Below, one piece after another: positions 8,722-16,850 of a stretch of DNA of 41,965 nucleotides (within the stretch, counting starts at the first letter, position 1; the number at the start of each line of letters is the position of its first letter). This DNA is from Sedimentisphaerales bacterium (GTDB lineage: Bacteria; Planctomycetota; Phycisphaerae; Sedimentisphaerales; SG8-4), in the NCBI GenBank assembly GCA_016928975.1, contig JAFGJR010000149.1:1-41965 (forward strand), read 5' to 3'. The position numbers and the translations under genes were made by a program. The notes beneath the pieces are model-generated. The model made no database searches and had not been told where the DNA came from. It saw only the letters and a program-made list of their open reading frames with translations.

Positions 8722-10665
8722 GTGAGCGGTCAAATGAGAATCGCGCCTCTTCGCGTCACGACGGTGCTGCTGGTCACCGCAGCATTCTGCGGTCAGATAG
8801 CTCGGCCTGCATGGTGCTCGGTGGGTACGCAGTCCGGTGTCCGAATGCCGTTTCTCGATGAGCCGGGAGCGGCGGAGCGGCTGGTCTCGCTGGATTTCAG
8901 CCAGGTCGATATCCGCATCTTCATCAAGACGGTCGGCCAGCTCACGGGCGTCAACTTCCTTGTCGATGACAAGATCTCGGGGACAGTGACATTGATCTCG
9001 CCGAGCAAGATCCGTCTGGGCGAGGTATACGGCGTGTTCGAGTCCGTGTTGCAGACGAAGGGCTATGCCGCGGTCCCTGCCGGCAGTCTCGTGAAAATCG
9101 TGCCCCGGGCCGAGGGCGGCAGAGGCAACTTGCCCATCCGCATCGGATGCGATCCTGACGAGATCCCTGTGGACGACAGTCTGGTGACACAGATCATGCC
9201 TGTGAAACACGCCGATGTGACCCAGGTGAGCACGGTGATGAGTTCTCTGGTGTCGGCGGGCGGCCAGGTGACCGCGTTTCCTGAAACGAGCACGATCATC
9301 ATCACCGATACGTCCTCCTCGATTCATCGAGCGGCGAGGATCGTGCGGGAACTGGATATCGAGGGGCCGCAGGACAATATCGAAGTGGTCTCGCTCAAGC
9401 ACGCCTCGGCAGTCAAGATCTGTGAGCAGGTCACTCAGATCCTCCATCGCGGCCAGACGCAGAGCCGGTTTCGTCGCCCTGCAACTGCGGCCCAGCCGGA
9501 GGTGGCCGGCTCCGTGCGAATCCTGCCCGACGAGCGGACGAACTCCGTGATCCTCATGGCGGCGCCCGGCGACGCGGAGACCGTCAAAGGGATCGTCACG
9601 CGCCTCGACGTCGAGCGCCCTCTGGAGGCCGGCAACATCCACGTGATCTATCTGGAGCATGCGGAGGCCAAGGAGCTGGAGAAGGCGGTCTCGGCCGCCG
9701 TAGGGAGGATCGTGACCTCTGCAGGCGTGGATCGCTCGGAGCCCCTTCAGATCACTTCGGACGAGAGCACCAACTCCCTGATTGTTGTCGCGTCCCCGCA
9801 GGACTACCAGCTTGTCGGGGAGATGGTCCAGAAACTGGACATCGTGCGGGAGCAGGTGCTTGTCGAATTCCAGATCATCGAGGCCAGTGACAATGTCCTG
9901 AAGCAACTGGGCTTTGACTGGGCGACACTCGACCAGGCGGTGGCCGGCAGCATCCGGGGCTTCGCCTTCACGAACCTCGGGCCGCGAGTGGAGGCGGCGT
10001 CGGGCGACCTGCAAGGCGTCGGCATCGGCCTCTGGAAGGAAGTGAACGGGACGCCCGAGATCGGAGCGATCCTGCAGGCGCTGGAGAAGAACTCCGCCGT
10101 CAATATTCTCTCGACACCCCATGTTCTGACGTCGAACCACCAGGAGGCGACGATCACCGTCGCCGACAACGTGCCGTTCGTGAGCCAGTCGCGAGTGACG
10201 GAGTTCGACCCCGCCACTCCCACCGCCATTCGCACCTTTGACTTCAAGGATGTCGGCATCATCTTGAAAGTGCGTCCGCATGTCAGCGGCGCCGGGCTGG
10301 TGCGGATGGAGATCGATGCAACCTTCAGCAAGCTCATCGAAGGCGTCACCGGTCTGGGCAGCGAGACCCCGACGACGGCCAAGCGGGAGGCCAAGACCAT
10401 CATCTCGATCATGAGCGGCTCGACCGTCGTCATCGGCGGTCTGATGCGGGACGACAAGGAGAAAGTGGTGAAGAAAGTGCCGATTCTGGGGGATCTGCCC
10501 TTGTTGGGTGTGCTGTTTCGATCCGATCAGTCTCGTTTGCAGAAGACCAATCTGCTCCTTTTCATTACGCCGCACGTTTTGAAGGATCGCGACAGTCTGG
10601 CCGAGATGACGGGACGGAAGAGGCAGGAGCAAAACAGCGATGAAACCGCTCGCTCGAAACCGTAG
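8722..10665 (+). CDS. gspD: Type II secretion secretin GspD
   Basis: 647 residues. GTG 8722 has GAAGGG eight bases upstream; an ATG at 8734 is the alternative start. A signal peptide (VTTVLLVTAAFCGQIARPAWC) is followed by an N0 domain (about 50-125, LDFSQVDIRIFIKTVGQLTG), three KH-like N1-N3 repeats (about 150-370) and the secretin core (about 375-630, with LSTPHVLTSNHQEATITVADN and GSTVVIGGLMRDD). It forms the outer-membrane channel of the T2SS. The length matches family members. No pilotin-dependent S-domain is evident at the short charged C-terminus. Confidence 0.93.
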   Translation: MSGQMRIAPLRVTTVLLVTAAFCGQIARPAWCSVGTQSGVRMPFLDEPGAAERLVSLDFSQVDIRIFIKTVGQLTGVNFLVDDKISGTVTLISPSKIRLGEVYGVFESVLQTKGYAAVPAGSLVKIVPRAEGGRGNLPIRIGCDPDEIPVDDSLVTQIMPVKHADVTQVSTVMSSLVSAGGQVTAFPETSTIIITDTSSSIHRAARIVRELDIEGPQDNIEVVSLKHASAVKICEQVTQILHRGQTQSRFRRPATAAQPEVAGSVRILPDERTNSVILMAAPGDAETVKGIVTRLDVERPLEAGNIHVIYLEHAEAKELEKAVSAAVGRIVTSAGVDRSEPLQITSDESTNSLIVVASPQDYQLVGEMVQKLDIVREQVLVEFQIIEASDNVLKQLGFDWATLDQAVAGSIRGFAFTNLGPRVEAASGDLQGVGIGLWKEVNGTPEIGAILQALEKNSAVNILSTPHVLTSNHQEATITVADNVPFVSQSRVTEFDPATPTAIRTFDFKDVGIILKVRPHVSGAGLVRMEIDATFSKLIEGVTGLGSETPTTAKREAKTIISIMSGSTVVIGGLMRDDKEKVVKKVPILGDLPLLGVLFRSDQSRLQKTNLLLFITPHVLKDRDSLAEMTGRKRQEQNSDETARSKP

Positions 10666-10719
10666 ACGCGTGGCGATGTCGGACAGATCCTCAGTCGTTC
10701 ACGAGGTGAGACAGCGGCC

Positions 10720-12381
10720 ATGATTCCGCAGATCGGTCAAATCCTTGTGCGTCGCAAGGCCCTTTCCCAGGAGGACCTGGCGGGTGCTCTGGCGCTTCAG
10801 GAGCAACAGATCCCAGGTAAACGGATCGGGCAGTTGCTTGTGGAATCGGGACACATTAGCGAAGGTGACGTGGGCAAGGCTCTGGCCGAACAGTGGGGAT
10901 ACCCATATGTGGAGCAGATTGCGGCTGAGTCCATCGGGGCGGAGCTGCTCCAGCACCTGCCGATCGAGTTCCTTCGCAAACACGGCGTTCTTCCGTTCTA
11001 CCGAGAGCCGGGGGCCCTTGCCATAGCGGTGGTGGACCCGACGGACACGATGGCCATTGACTCTGTGGTCAACCGAATGGGTGGCGCGTGCGTACGAGTG
11101 CTTGCCCCGCGTCCAGCAATCGAGGCGGGTTTGAGCCAGTACTACTATCATGACGGCGATCCTGCCGGGCAGAGCGACTTGGAGGCGGACGAACGGTTGC
11201 AGAGCGTCAGCGGGGAGACCTACACGGAAGACTTGTTGGACCTGTCGAAGGGCGCGCCGATCATCAAGCTGGTCAATGCGTTTCTTTTCCAGGCCAGCCA
11301 GTCGCGGGCCAGCGACATTCATGTGGAGCCCTACGAGCATGATGTGAAAGTGCGGTTCAGGATCGATGGTGTGTTGTACACGCGGTCGACCTTTCCGAAG
11401 CAGTACTTTGCGGCCATGGTGTCACGGTTGAAGATCATGGCCAAGCTGAATATCGCCGAGCGCAGGCTCCCGCAGGATGGCCGCAGCCGGATCAAAATCG
11501 GGGACCGCGAGCTGGACACGCGCGTCTCCACCATCCCCACGGCCTGGGGCGAACGCGTGGTGCTCCGCCTGCTGGATGAATCGGGCGCTCGCTTCGGACT
11601 GGGACAGCTCGGATTCGAGGCGCAAACCGAGAAGCAGTTTCGCAGTCTCATTGCCCGGCCGCATGGAATCATTCTGTTGACTGGCCCCACCGGCAGTGGA
11701 AAGACCACCACGCTCTACGGCGCGATCACGGAGCTCAACCGCGACGACCGAAACATCATGACCGTGGAAGACCCGATCGAGTACCGTCTGGCAGGCGTCA
11801 GCCAGACGCAAGTCATGCCCAAGATCGGCCTGACCTTTGCCGCGTGCCTTCGTCACATTCTGCGTCAGGATCCGGATGTCATCATGATCGGGGAAATCCG
11901 GGACCTGGAGACGGCGCGAATTGCGATCCAGGCGGCGCTGACCGGCCACCTCGTCTTCAGCACGCTGCACACGAATGACGCCGCGAGCGCCGTCACGCGA
12001 CTGGTCGATATGGGCATCGAGCCGTATCTCGTGTCTTCCTCCCTGCTTGCGATCATGGCGCAACGACTGGTCCGGCGTGTGTGTCCTCAGTGCAAGGGCG
12101 TCTCCGAGATTCAAGGCGATCCCGATCTGTCCCTGGCGGCCAATGGTTGTTCGAATTGCAGTGGGACAGGCTACAGGGGCCGGATGGGGATCTTCGAGCT
12201 GCTGGTGCTGGAGGATGAGATCCGGGAATTGATCTTGACCGATGCGAGGGCCCACCGGATCAGACAGGCGGCGATGAAGAAGGGAATGCGCACATTGCGC
12301 GAGGACGGCCAGGGCAAGGTCTCCCGCGGACTGACCACGGCCGAGGAGGTCCTGCGTGTGACACAGGAGGATTCCGATTAA
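10720..12381 (+). CDS. gspE: Type II secretion ATPase GspE
   Basis: 553 residues from ATG 10720. The N-terminus has two MshEN-like repeats (about 5-65: IGQILVRRKALSQEDLAGAL, then RIGQLLVESGHISEGDV); in some family members these bind c-di-GMP. The ATPase core has Walker A GPTGSGKT with Lys328, the Asp-box/Walker B region (DPDVIMIGEIRD) and the His-box GHLVFSTLHTNDA. A tetracysteine zinc knuckle follows (CPQC ... CSNC, about 455-480). It powers pseudopilus assembly from the cytoplasmic face through GspL/GspF. The first MshEN motif is degenerate (no Arg before IGQ, Gly replaced), so c-di-GMP binding is uncertain. Confidence 0.95.
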   Translation: MIPQIGQILVRRKALSQEDLAGALALQEQQIPGKRIGQLLVESGHISEGDVGKALAEQWGYPYVEQIAAESIGAELLQHLPIEFLRKHGVLPFYREPGALAIAVVDPTDTMAIDSVVNRMGGACVRVLAPRPAIEAGLSQYYYHDGDPAGQSDLEADERLQSVSGETYTEDLLDLSKGAPIIKLVNAFLFQASQSRASDIHVEPYEHDVKVRFRIDGVLYTRSTFPKQYFAAMVSRLKIMAKLNIAERRLPQDGRSRIKIGDRELDTRVSTIPTAWGERVVLRLLDESGARFGLGQLGFEAQTEKQFRSLIARPHGIILLTGPTGSGKTTTLYGAITELNRDDRNIMTVEDPIEYRLAGVSQTQVMPKIGLTFAACLRHILRQDPDVIMIGEIRDLETARIAIQAALTGHLVFSTLHTNDAASAVTRLVDMGIEPYLVSSSLLAIMAQRLVRRVCPQCKGVSEIQGDPDLSLAANGCSNCSGTGYRGRMGIFELLVLEDEIRELILTDARAHRIRQAAMKKGMRTLREDGQGKVSRGLTTAEEVLRVTQEDSD

Positions 12382-12405
12382 GCGGATTCGAGGTTGACGG
12401 CGACG

Positions 12406-13623
12406 ATGGCACTGTTCGAATACACGCAGGTGAGCGGTACGGGCCGGGAATCCCACGGCGTGGTGGATGCGCCGTCACTGGGTGAGGCTCGCAGGCGGCT
12501 TCGCGCAGCCGGTGCTCACGTCACGGAGATCAGCCAGAAGCAGAGGGAACTGCAAGGCCAGGAGGCAACCGTGCGGTCGCGCGCCGGCAGGGTCGGCGTG
12601 CGGGAACTGTCCGTCGCCACTCGCCAGTTATCAGTCCTGCTGCTTGCGGGCATGCCGCTTGTGGGGGCTCTGTCGGCGCTCGTACAGCAGCTCGCCGACA
12701 CACGCCTTGCAAGGGTCTTTGCCCGGGTCCGCGACAGTGTCAATGAGGGGGTCGCCTTGGCGCGGGCTCTGGAGGAGCACCCGTCGGTGTTCCCGCCGGT
12801 CTATGTCAGCATGGTGGAGGCCGCGGAGGCAGCCGGCACGCTGGAGAACGTGTTGTCGCAGCTCGCGGACCTGTTTGAGCGACGCGCCAGGCTGATGAAC
12901 AAGGTCACAGCGGCGCTGGCCTATCCCGTGTTCATGATGATTGTGGGCTCGTGCGTCGTCCTTTTCATCCTGAGCTTTGTGCTGCCCAGTGTCACGAAGC
13001 TGTTTCTGGAGATGAAGATGCGCCTGCCCTGGCCAACCGTCGTGCTGATCGAGGCCAGTGATATTGCATCGCATTACATCTGGGCCTTTGCCATCGTGCT
13101 GATCGGCTTGATCGGCGGCAGCGTCTATTGGCTCCGGACAGGCGCGGGGCGCAAGTTCTGGGATCGCCTTAAGCTGCGACTTCCGCTGTTCGGCGAGGTC
13201 ACGCTCAAGGTGTCGGTGTCTCGATTCTGCCGTACCCTTGGGGTCCTGTTGGCCAGCGGAGTGACGATCGTGGAGGCGCTGCGGTTGTCCGAGCGGGTCG
13301 CGGGCAATACCGTGATCGCCCAAGCGGCCGCCGATGCCCGGGAGGCCGTCAGCCACGGCGGCACGATTGTGGATTCCCTCGACAGGAGCGGCGTGTTCCC
13401 ACCGCTGGTGGTGAACATGATCGCCGCGAGCGAGCAAAGCGGAACGGTCGAAGCGGGACTCTCCAGGGTCGCCGACCTGTTGGATGGCGACGTGGAGGCC
13501 CGATTGAGTACGCTGACCTCGCTGCTCGAACCGGTTTTGATCCTGGTGCTGGGTGTCATCGTCGGATTCATCGTCCTGGCGATGCTTCTGCCGATCTTCG
13601 ATATCAACCAGGCGATTGCGTAG
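12406..13623 (+). CDS. gspF: Type II secretion inner-membrane platform protein GspF
   Basis: 405 residues from ATG 12406; a TTG at 12394 is in frame but has no usable ribosome site. It has the duplicated GspF/PilC fold: two cytoplasmic helical domains (about 65-190 and 270-390), each with the F-G/L-LLASG-type motif (LSVLLLAGMPLVGAL and RTLGVLLASGVTIVEAL). Three membrane segments lie at about 165-190, 220-240 and 375-400. It is the rotating or static platform on which the pseudopilus assembles. It starts 24 bases after gspE and is followed by gspG after 24 bases. Confidence 0.93.
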   Translation: MALFEYTQVSGTGRESHGVVDAPSLGEARRRLRAAGAHVTEISQKQRELQGQEATVRSRAGRVGVRELSVATRQLSVLLLAGMPLVGALSALVQQLADTRLARVFARVRDSVNEGVALARALEEHPSVFPPVYVSMVEAAEAAGTLENVLSQLADLFERRARLMNKVTAALAYPVFMMIVGSCVVLFILSFVLPSVTKLFLEMKMRLPWPTVVLIEASDIASHYIWAFAIVLIGLIGGSVYWLRTGAGRKFWDRLKLRLPLFGEVTLKVSVSRFCRTLGVLLASGVTIVEALRLSERVAGNTVIAQAAADAREAVSHGGTIVDSLDRSGVFPPLVVNMIAASEQSGTVEAGLSRVADLLDGDVEARLSTLTSLLEPVLILVLGVIVGFIVLAMLLPIFDINQAIA

Positions 13624-13647
13624 GAACTCAAGATAGGAGATACGTTC

Positions 13648-14097
13648 GTGCGAAAACTGAATCCTATGTGGTGGCGCCGTACGTCAGGCTTCACTCTTAT
13701 CGAGTTGATGGTGGTCATCGTGATCCTGGGGATTCTGGCGACGATCATGATGCCGAAGATTCTGGACAGGCCGGAGCAGGCCCGCCGGATGAAGGCGAAG
13801 GTACAAATTCGCAACCTTCAATCGTCGCTGGCCTTCTTCAAGACCGACACGGGGCGTTTCCCGACTACGACGGAAGGGTTGGAAGCCCTCGTGAGCGATC
13901 CCGGCCTCAAAGGCTGGAAGCAGGGCGGCTACATCGAAGGAGGCAAGGTCCCCGTCGATCCCTGGGGCAATTCGTATATGTACATCTGTCCGGGCACCCA
14001 TGATGAATACGACCTCGAATCCTACGGCAAAGACGGTGAAGATGGCGGCACAGGGGATAACGCAGATATCGAGAGCTGGAACCTGGATCAGCAGTAG
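13648..14097 (+). CDS. gspG: Major pseudopilin GspG
   Basis: 149 residues; GTG 13648 is preceded by AGGAG about eight bases away. The type IV prepilin leader ends at Gly14, followed by FTLIELMVVIVILGILA with Glu at mature position 5. The C-terminal domain has the GspG pattern TDTGRFPTTTEGLEALV ... VPVDPWGN and an acidic calcium-site-like tail (DEYDLESYGKDGEDG). It is the main subunit of the pseudopilus. It needs a prepilin peptidase, which is not encoded in this window. Confidence 0.95.
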   Translation: MRKLNPMWWRRTSGFTLIELMVVIVILGILATIMMPKILDRPEQARRMKAKVQIRNLQSSLAFFKTDTGRFPTTTEGLEALVSDPGLKGWKQGGYIEGGKVPVDPWGNSYMYICPGTHDEYDLESYGKDGEDGGTGDNADIESWNLDQQ

Positions 14098-14587
14098 CGC
14101 CCATGACCCGGCGCCACGCGCGTTCACGTTCGTCGAGCTCATTATGGTTCTGGTCGTCCTGGGGATGTCGGCGGCCGTCGCTTTCCCCAGGCTGGACCGG
14201 CTGCTGCTGAGTGAGCCCCAGCCGTGGCACAGCGCGCGAAAGCTGATGCGGCTGGCGAAGCACGCCCACGAATTGGCTATCGCGACGGAGTCGGCATTTG
14301 TGTTGCACATCGACCGCGAGACCGGCGAGTACTGGGTGGCGGGCAAGCAGGCCGGCGAACGGCGAAGCTTCGCAGGGTCGTTGCCCGAAGGAGTCCTGAT
14401 TACCGATGTCAAGCTGCTGGGAGAGGATCGTCCGGTGGAGAAGGTGTTGGCCGTGGAATTCAGTCCTGAAGGCTGGTGCGATCCGGTGGTACTGAGTCTC
14501 ACCTCGTCAGACGGCCGGACGGTGAGACTCGCGATCGATGAATGGTTCGATGCAATGTGTCTCGACGGTGAGGAGCAGGCTGGATAG
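14042..14587 (+). CDS. gspH: Minor pseudopilin GspH-like
   Basis: 181 residues from ATG 14042, the last canonical start before the prepilin segment. It overlaps gspG by 56 bases and has a GGTGAAG ribosome site. The prepilin motif is PRA-FTFVELIMVLVVLGMSA: Glu5 is present, but position -1 (residue 27) is Ala instead of the near-invariant Gly. The rest is a typical GspH beta domain (about 60-180, ATESAFVLHIDRETGEYWV). A non-canonical start nearer the motif cannot be excluded. Operon position between gspG and gspI supports the assignment more than sequence alone. Confidence 0.8.
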   Translation: MAAQGITQISRAGTWISSSAHDPAPRAFTFVELIMVLVVLGMSAAVAFPRLDRLLLSEPQPWHSARKLMRLAKHAHELAIATESAFVLHIDRETGEYWVAGKQAGERRSFAGSLPEGVLITDVKLLGEDRPVEKVLAVEFSPEGWCDPVVLSLTSSDGRTVRLAIDEWFDAMCLDGEEQAG

Positions 14588-14589
14588 AC

Positions 14590-15102
14590 ATGTCGGATGC
14601 CCGCGATACTGATGGTGCGAGCTCTGCCGCGCATGGACGCTTCGGCTTCACGTTCATGGAGATTCTCGTGGCGCTGTGCATTGTGCTCATCGCACTGGTT
14701 CCGCTGATCCATCTGCACGTGATCAGCATCCGCATGACCGATTCGAGTTCGCGGATCGCCGCCGCGACGCTCGTGGCCAACGACAGGCTGGCGGAAATCC
14801 TGGCGATGGGCACTGCGGCGCTTGGCAAATCGAGCGGGCGCGTGGAGGACCAAGCCGGCAGGGTTCTTTATCGTTGGACATCGGTTGTGACGGATGCCGC
14901 CGTGCCGGAATTGGAGTCGGCACGGCTGATGGGCCTGCGCCAGGTGCACGTGGACGTAACCTGGCGGGATGGAGAGCGGGACGCTGTAGTCTCGCTTGAC
15001 ACGCTGATCCACACGCCCGTTCGAGGCGAACGTGAGATTCTGGATGACTCGAATGCTGACGAGAGCGACAAATCGACCGCCTTGCCTCGCTCCCAACTGT
15101 GA
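14590..15102 (+). CDS. gspI: Minor pseudopilin GspI-like
   Basis: 170 residues; ATG 14590 lies two bases after the gspH stop. The prepilin motif RFG-FTFMEILVALCIVLIAL has Gly at -1 and Glu5. The C-terminal domain is short (about 45-150) with the GspI-like VANDRLAEILAMG helix. GspI forms the pseudopilus tip with GspJ and GspK, whose genes follow. Confidence 0.85.
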   Translation: MSDARDTDGASSAAHGRFGFTFMEILVALCIVLIALVPLIHLHVISIRMTDSSSRIAAATLVANDRLAEILAMGTAALGKSSGRVEDQAGRVLYRWTSVVTDAAVPELESARLMGLRQVHVDVTWRDGERDAVVSLDTLIHTPVRGEREILDDSNADESDKSTALPRSQL

Positions 15103-15838
15103 GCAGGGGATCTGTGGTTGGCCTCGCGCAACCAGGGGCTTTACGCTCCTGGAGACTCTTGTTGCGTTGAGCATGCTGACTCTGATCCTCGGTGCTGCGT
15201 ACGGGAGCTACCGGGCGGTGACGGGTTCCATTGTGGACCTTGAGCCCCGGCTCGATCTCCACCAGAAGGGGCGATTCTTCATCCAGAAGCTGTCTCGACA
15301 GATCCGGTGCTGCTATGGCGGTCGCGGGGACCAGGCGGCGCGGTCCGCGCCGGATCGGAATGACGTGAACGAACCCGCGTTGCGCGAGCAGATGCGCTTC
15401 TTTCAGGGAGGTCTCGCGGCGTCCGACGACGTCATGCTGCGGTTTGTAACCACGAGCCGCCGGTTGAATCGCAAGTCGGACATCGTCTCTTTGGCGGTTG
15501 TCACCTACAAGATGGACGCATTGCAGCATGCCCTGTTGACCTGTGAGCAAGCGTACGGGCGGCGAACGAGTGGCGGGGATGAGAACTGGCGCGCGGTTCT
15601 GGAGAACGTGGCGGAGATCGAGTTTCAATACTTCGACGGCAAGGATTGGCGCCAGCGTTGGGACTCGCAGGTCGAGGGTGGGCTGCCGAGAGCTGTGAGA
15701 GTCGCGATAGTGCAGGAATCGAGACAGAATCATGCCTCCGCTCGCTTCACCTCCATTGTTCCCATACGATGCTTCTCGCCCGGACGGCCCAACGGCCAGG
15801 ACAAGGCAGATCGAAAGGTAAGAGCCGATGCACAGTGA
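15032..15838 (+). CDS. gspJ: Minor pseudopilin GspJ-like
   Basis: Up to 268 residues. GTG 15032 has GAGG five bases upstream and overlaps gspI by 71 bases; ATGs at 15044 and 15053 are in-frame alternatives. A long leader precedes ATRG-FTLLETLVALSMLTLILG, with Gly at -1 and Glu5. The C-terminal domain has GspJ features (RPLDLHQKGRFFIQKLSRQI-like helix, then ... VAEIEFQYFDGKDW ... LPRAVRVAI). The YFDGxxW ... LPxAVxV pattern is characteristic of GspJ. It is a tip-complex subunit. Confidence 0.88.
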   Translation: MRFWMTRMLTRATNRPPCLAPNCEQGICGWPRATRGFTLLETLVALSMLTLILGAAYGSYRAVTGSIVDLEPRLDLHQKGRFFIQKLSRQIRCCYGGRGDQAARSAPDRNDVNEPALREQMRFFQGGLAASDDVMLRFVTTSRRLNRKSDIVSLAVVTYKMDALQHALLTCEQAYGRRTSGGDENWRAVLENVAEIEFQYFDGKDWRQRWDSQVEGGLPRAVRVAIVQESRQNHASARFTSIVPIRCFSPGRPNGQDKADRKVRADAQ

Positions 15839-16844
15839 GCACTCATCGGTGGGCAGACCCGGGATCGCGCTGATCGTCGTGCTGTTGATCGTCGCTGTCA
15901 TTGCGGCCGTCGTCTTCGAGTTCTGCTACGAGTCTCGCGTGCGATTTCACCTGGCCGAGAACACGCGCAGCGGGTACCAGGCTCTGTACTGTGCGGAAGC
16001 AGGCCTGGCCGTCGCGATGTCGGCGCTTGAGCAGAGCGGCAGCCCGTGGGCCGATGAGACGCTCGCCGGAATCCTGTCGGGAGCGGAACAGATCCCTGTG
16101 GGCAAAGGTTATTGCACGGTGTCTGTCACCGGCGAGCAGGGCAGAATCAATGTGAACGGTCTGGTGGCGCGCGACGGCAAACCTGTTCGTCGACAGGTCG
16201 ATCGGATGTTGCGGCTGATCGACGTGCTCAATGCGCAACGCCAAGAGAGGACGCCTATAAGCTACAGCCTCGTTGCGGCGATCATCGACTGGATCGATGC
16301 GGATGATGAGACTACGGTCCTGCCGTACGTGCAGGGAGAGAATACCGGCGCGGAGAGCGAGTACTATCGCAGCCTCGAAGTGCCTTATCGCTGCAAGAAC
16401 CAGCCGCTGGAGGTGGTGAGCGAGCTGCTGTTCGTCAAGGGGATGACCCCGGAGATTCTGTGCGGTCTTGCCGCTGCGGAGCAAACGGGCCCATCCCCGG
16501 GGATCGGGCAATTCCTCACGGTTTACGGCGACGGCCGGGTGAACGTCAACGAGGCGTCTGCGATCGTGCTGCAAAGCCTTTCCGAGCAGATCGACCCAGC
16601 GCTGGCCGAGACCATAGTGCAGCATCGGCCTTACCGGAACCTGGAGGAGCTCCGTCGCGTGCCGGGGATGACACCGGGAGTATTGCAGGTGGTCCGCGGC
16701 CTTGCCACTATGCAGTCGGGCGACGAGTATTATACTGTGACCGCGCGCGGCGCTGTGGGCAACTGCGTTCGGACGCTACGCCTGGCAGTCCGAAGAGACC
16801 GCATCCGGGGCCGTTTGACACCTTTGATTCGCTGGGAGATGTGA
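15828..16844 (+). CDS. gspK: Minor pseudopilin GspK
   Basis: 338 residues from ATG 15828, overlapping gspJ by 11 bases. The leader ends RPG (Gly12), then IALIVVLLIVAVIAAVVFEF. Position +5 is not Glu, as usual for GspK, which caps the pseudopilus. The AxYCAEAGLA helix, the large alpha domain (about 110-250, ISYSLVAAIIDWIDADDE) and two helix-hairpin-helix-like segments (VNVNEASAIVLQSL and LEELRRVPGMTPG) match the family. Confidence 0.92.
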   Translation: MHSEHSSVGRPGIALIVVLLIVAVIAAVVFEFCYESRVRFHLAENTRSGYQALYCAEAGLAVAMSALEQSGSPWADETLAGILSGAEQIPVGKGYCTVSVTGEQGRINVNGLVARDGKPVRRQVDRMLRLIDVLNAQRQERTPISYSLVAAIIDWIDADDETTVLPYVQGENTGAESEYYRSLEVPYRCKNQPLEVVSELLFVKGMTPEILCGLAAAEQTGPSPGIGQFLTVYGDGRVNVNEASAIVLQSLSEQIDPALAETIVQHRPYRNLEELRRVPGMTPGVLQVVRGLATMQSGDEYYTVTARGAVGNCVRTLRLAVRRDRIRGRLTPLIRWEM

Positions 16845-16850
16845 ACGCAG

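Noticed and set aside
8656..10632. 658-residue frame opposite gspD
   Set aside because: Antisense shadow in GC-rich coding DNA; gspD motifs on the plus strand are unambiguous and the antisense protein is His/Arg/Asp-rich without domains.
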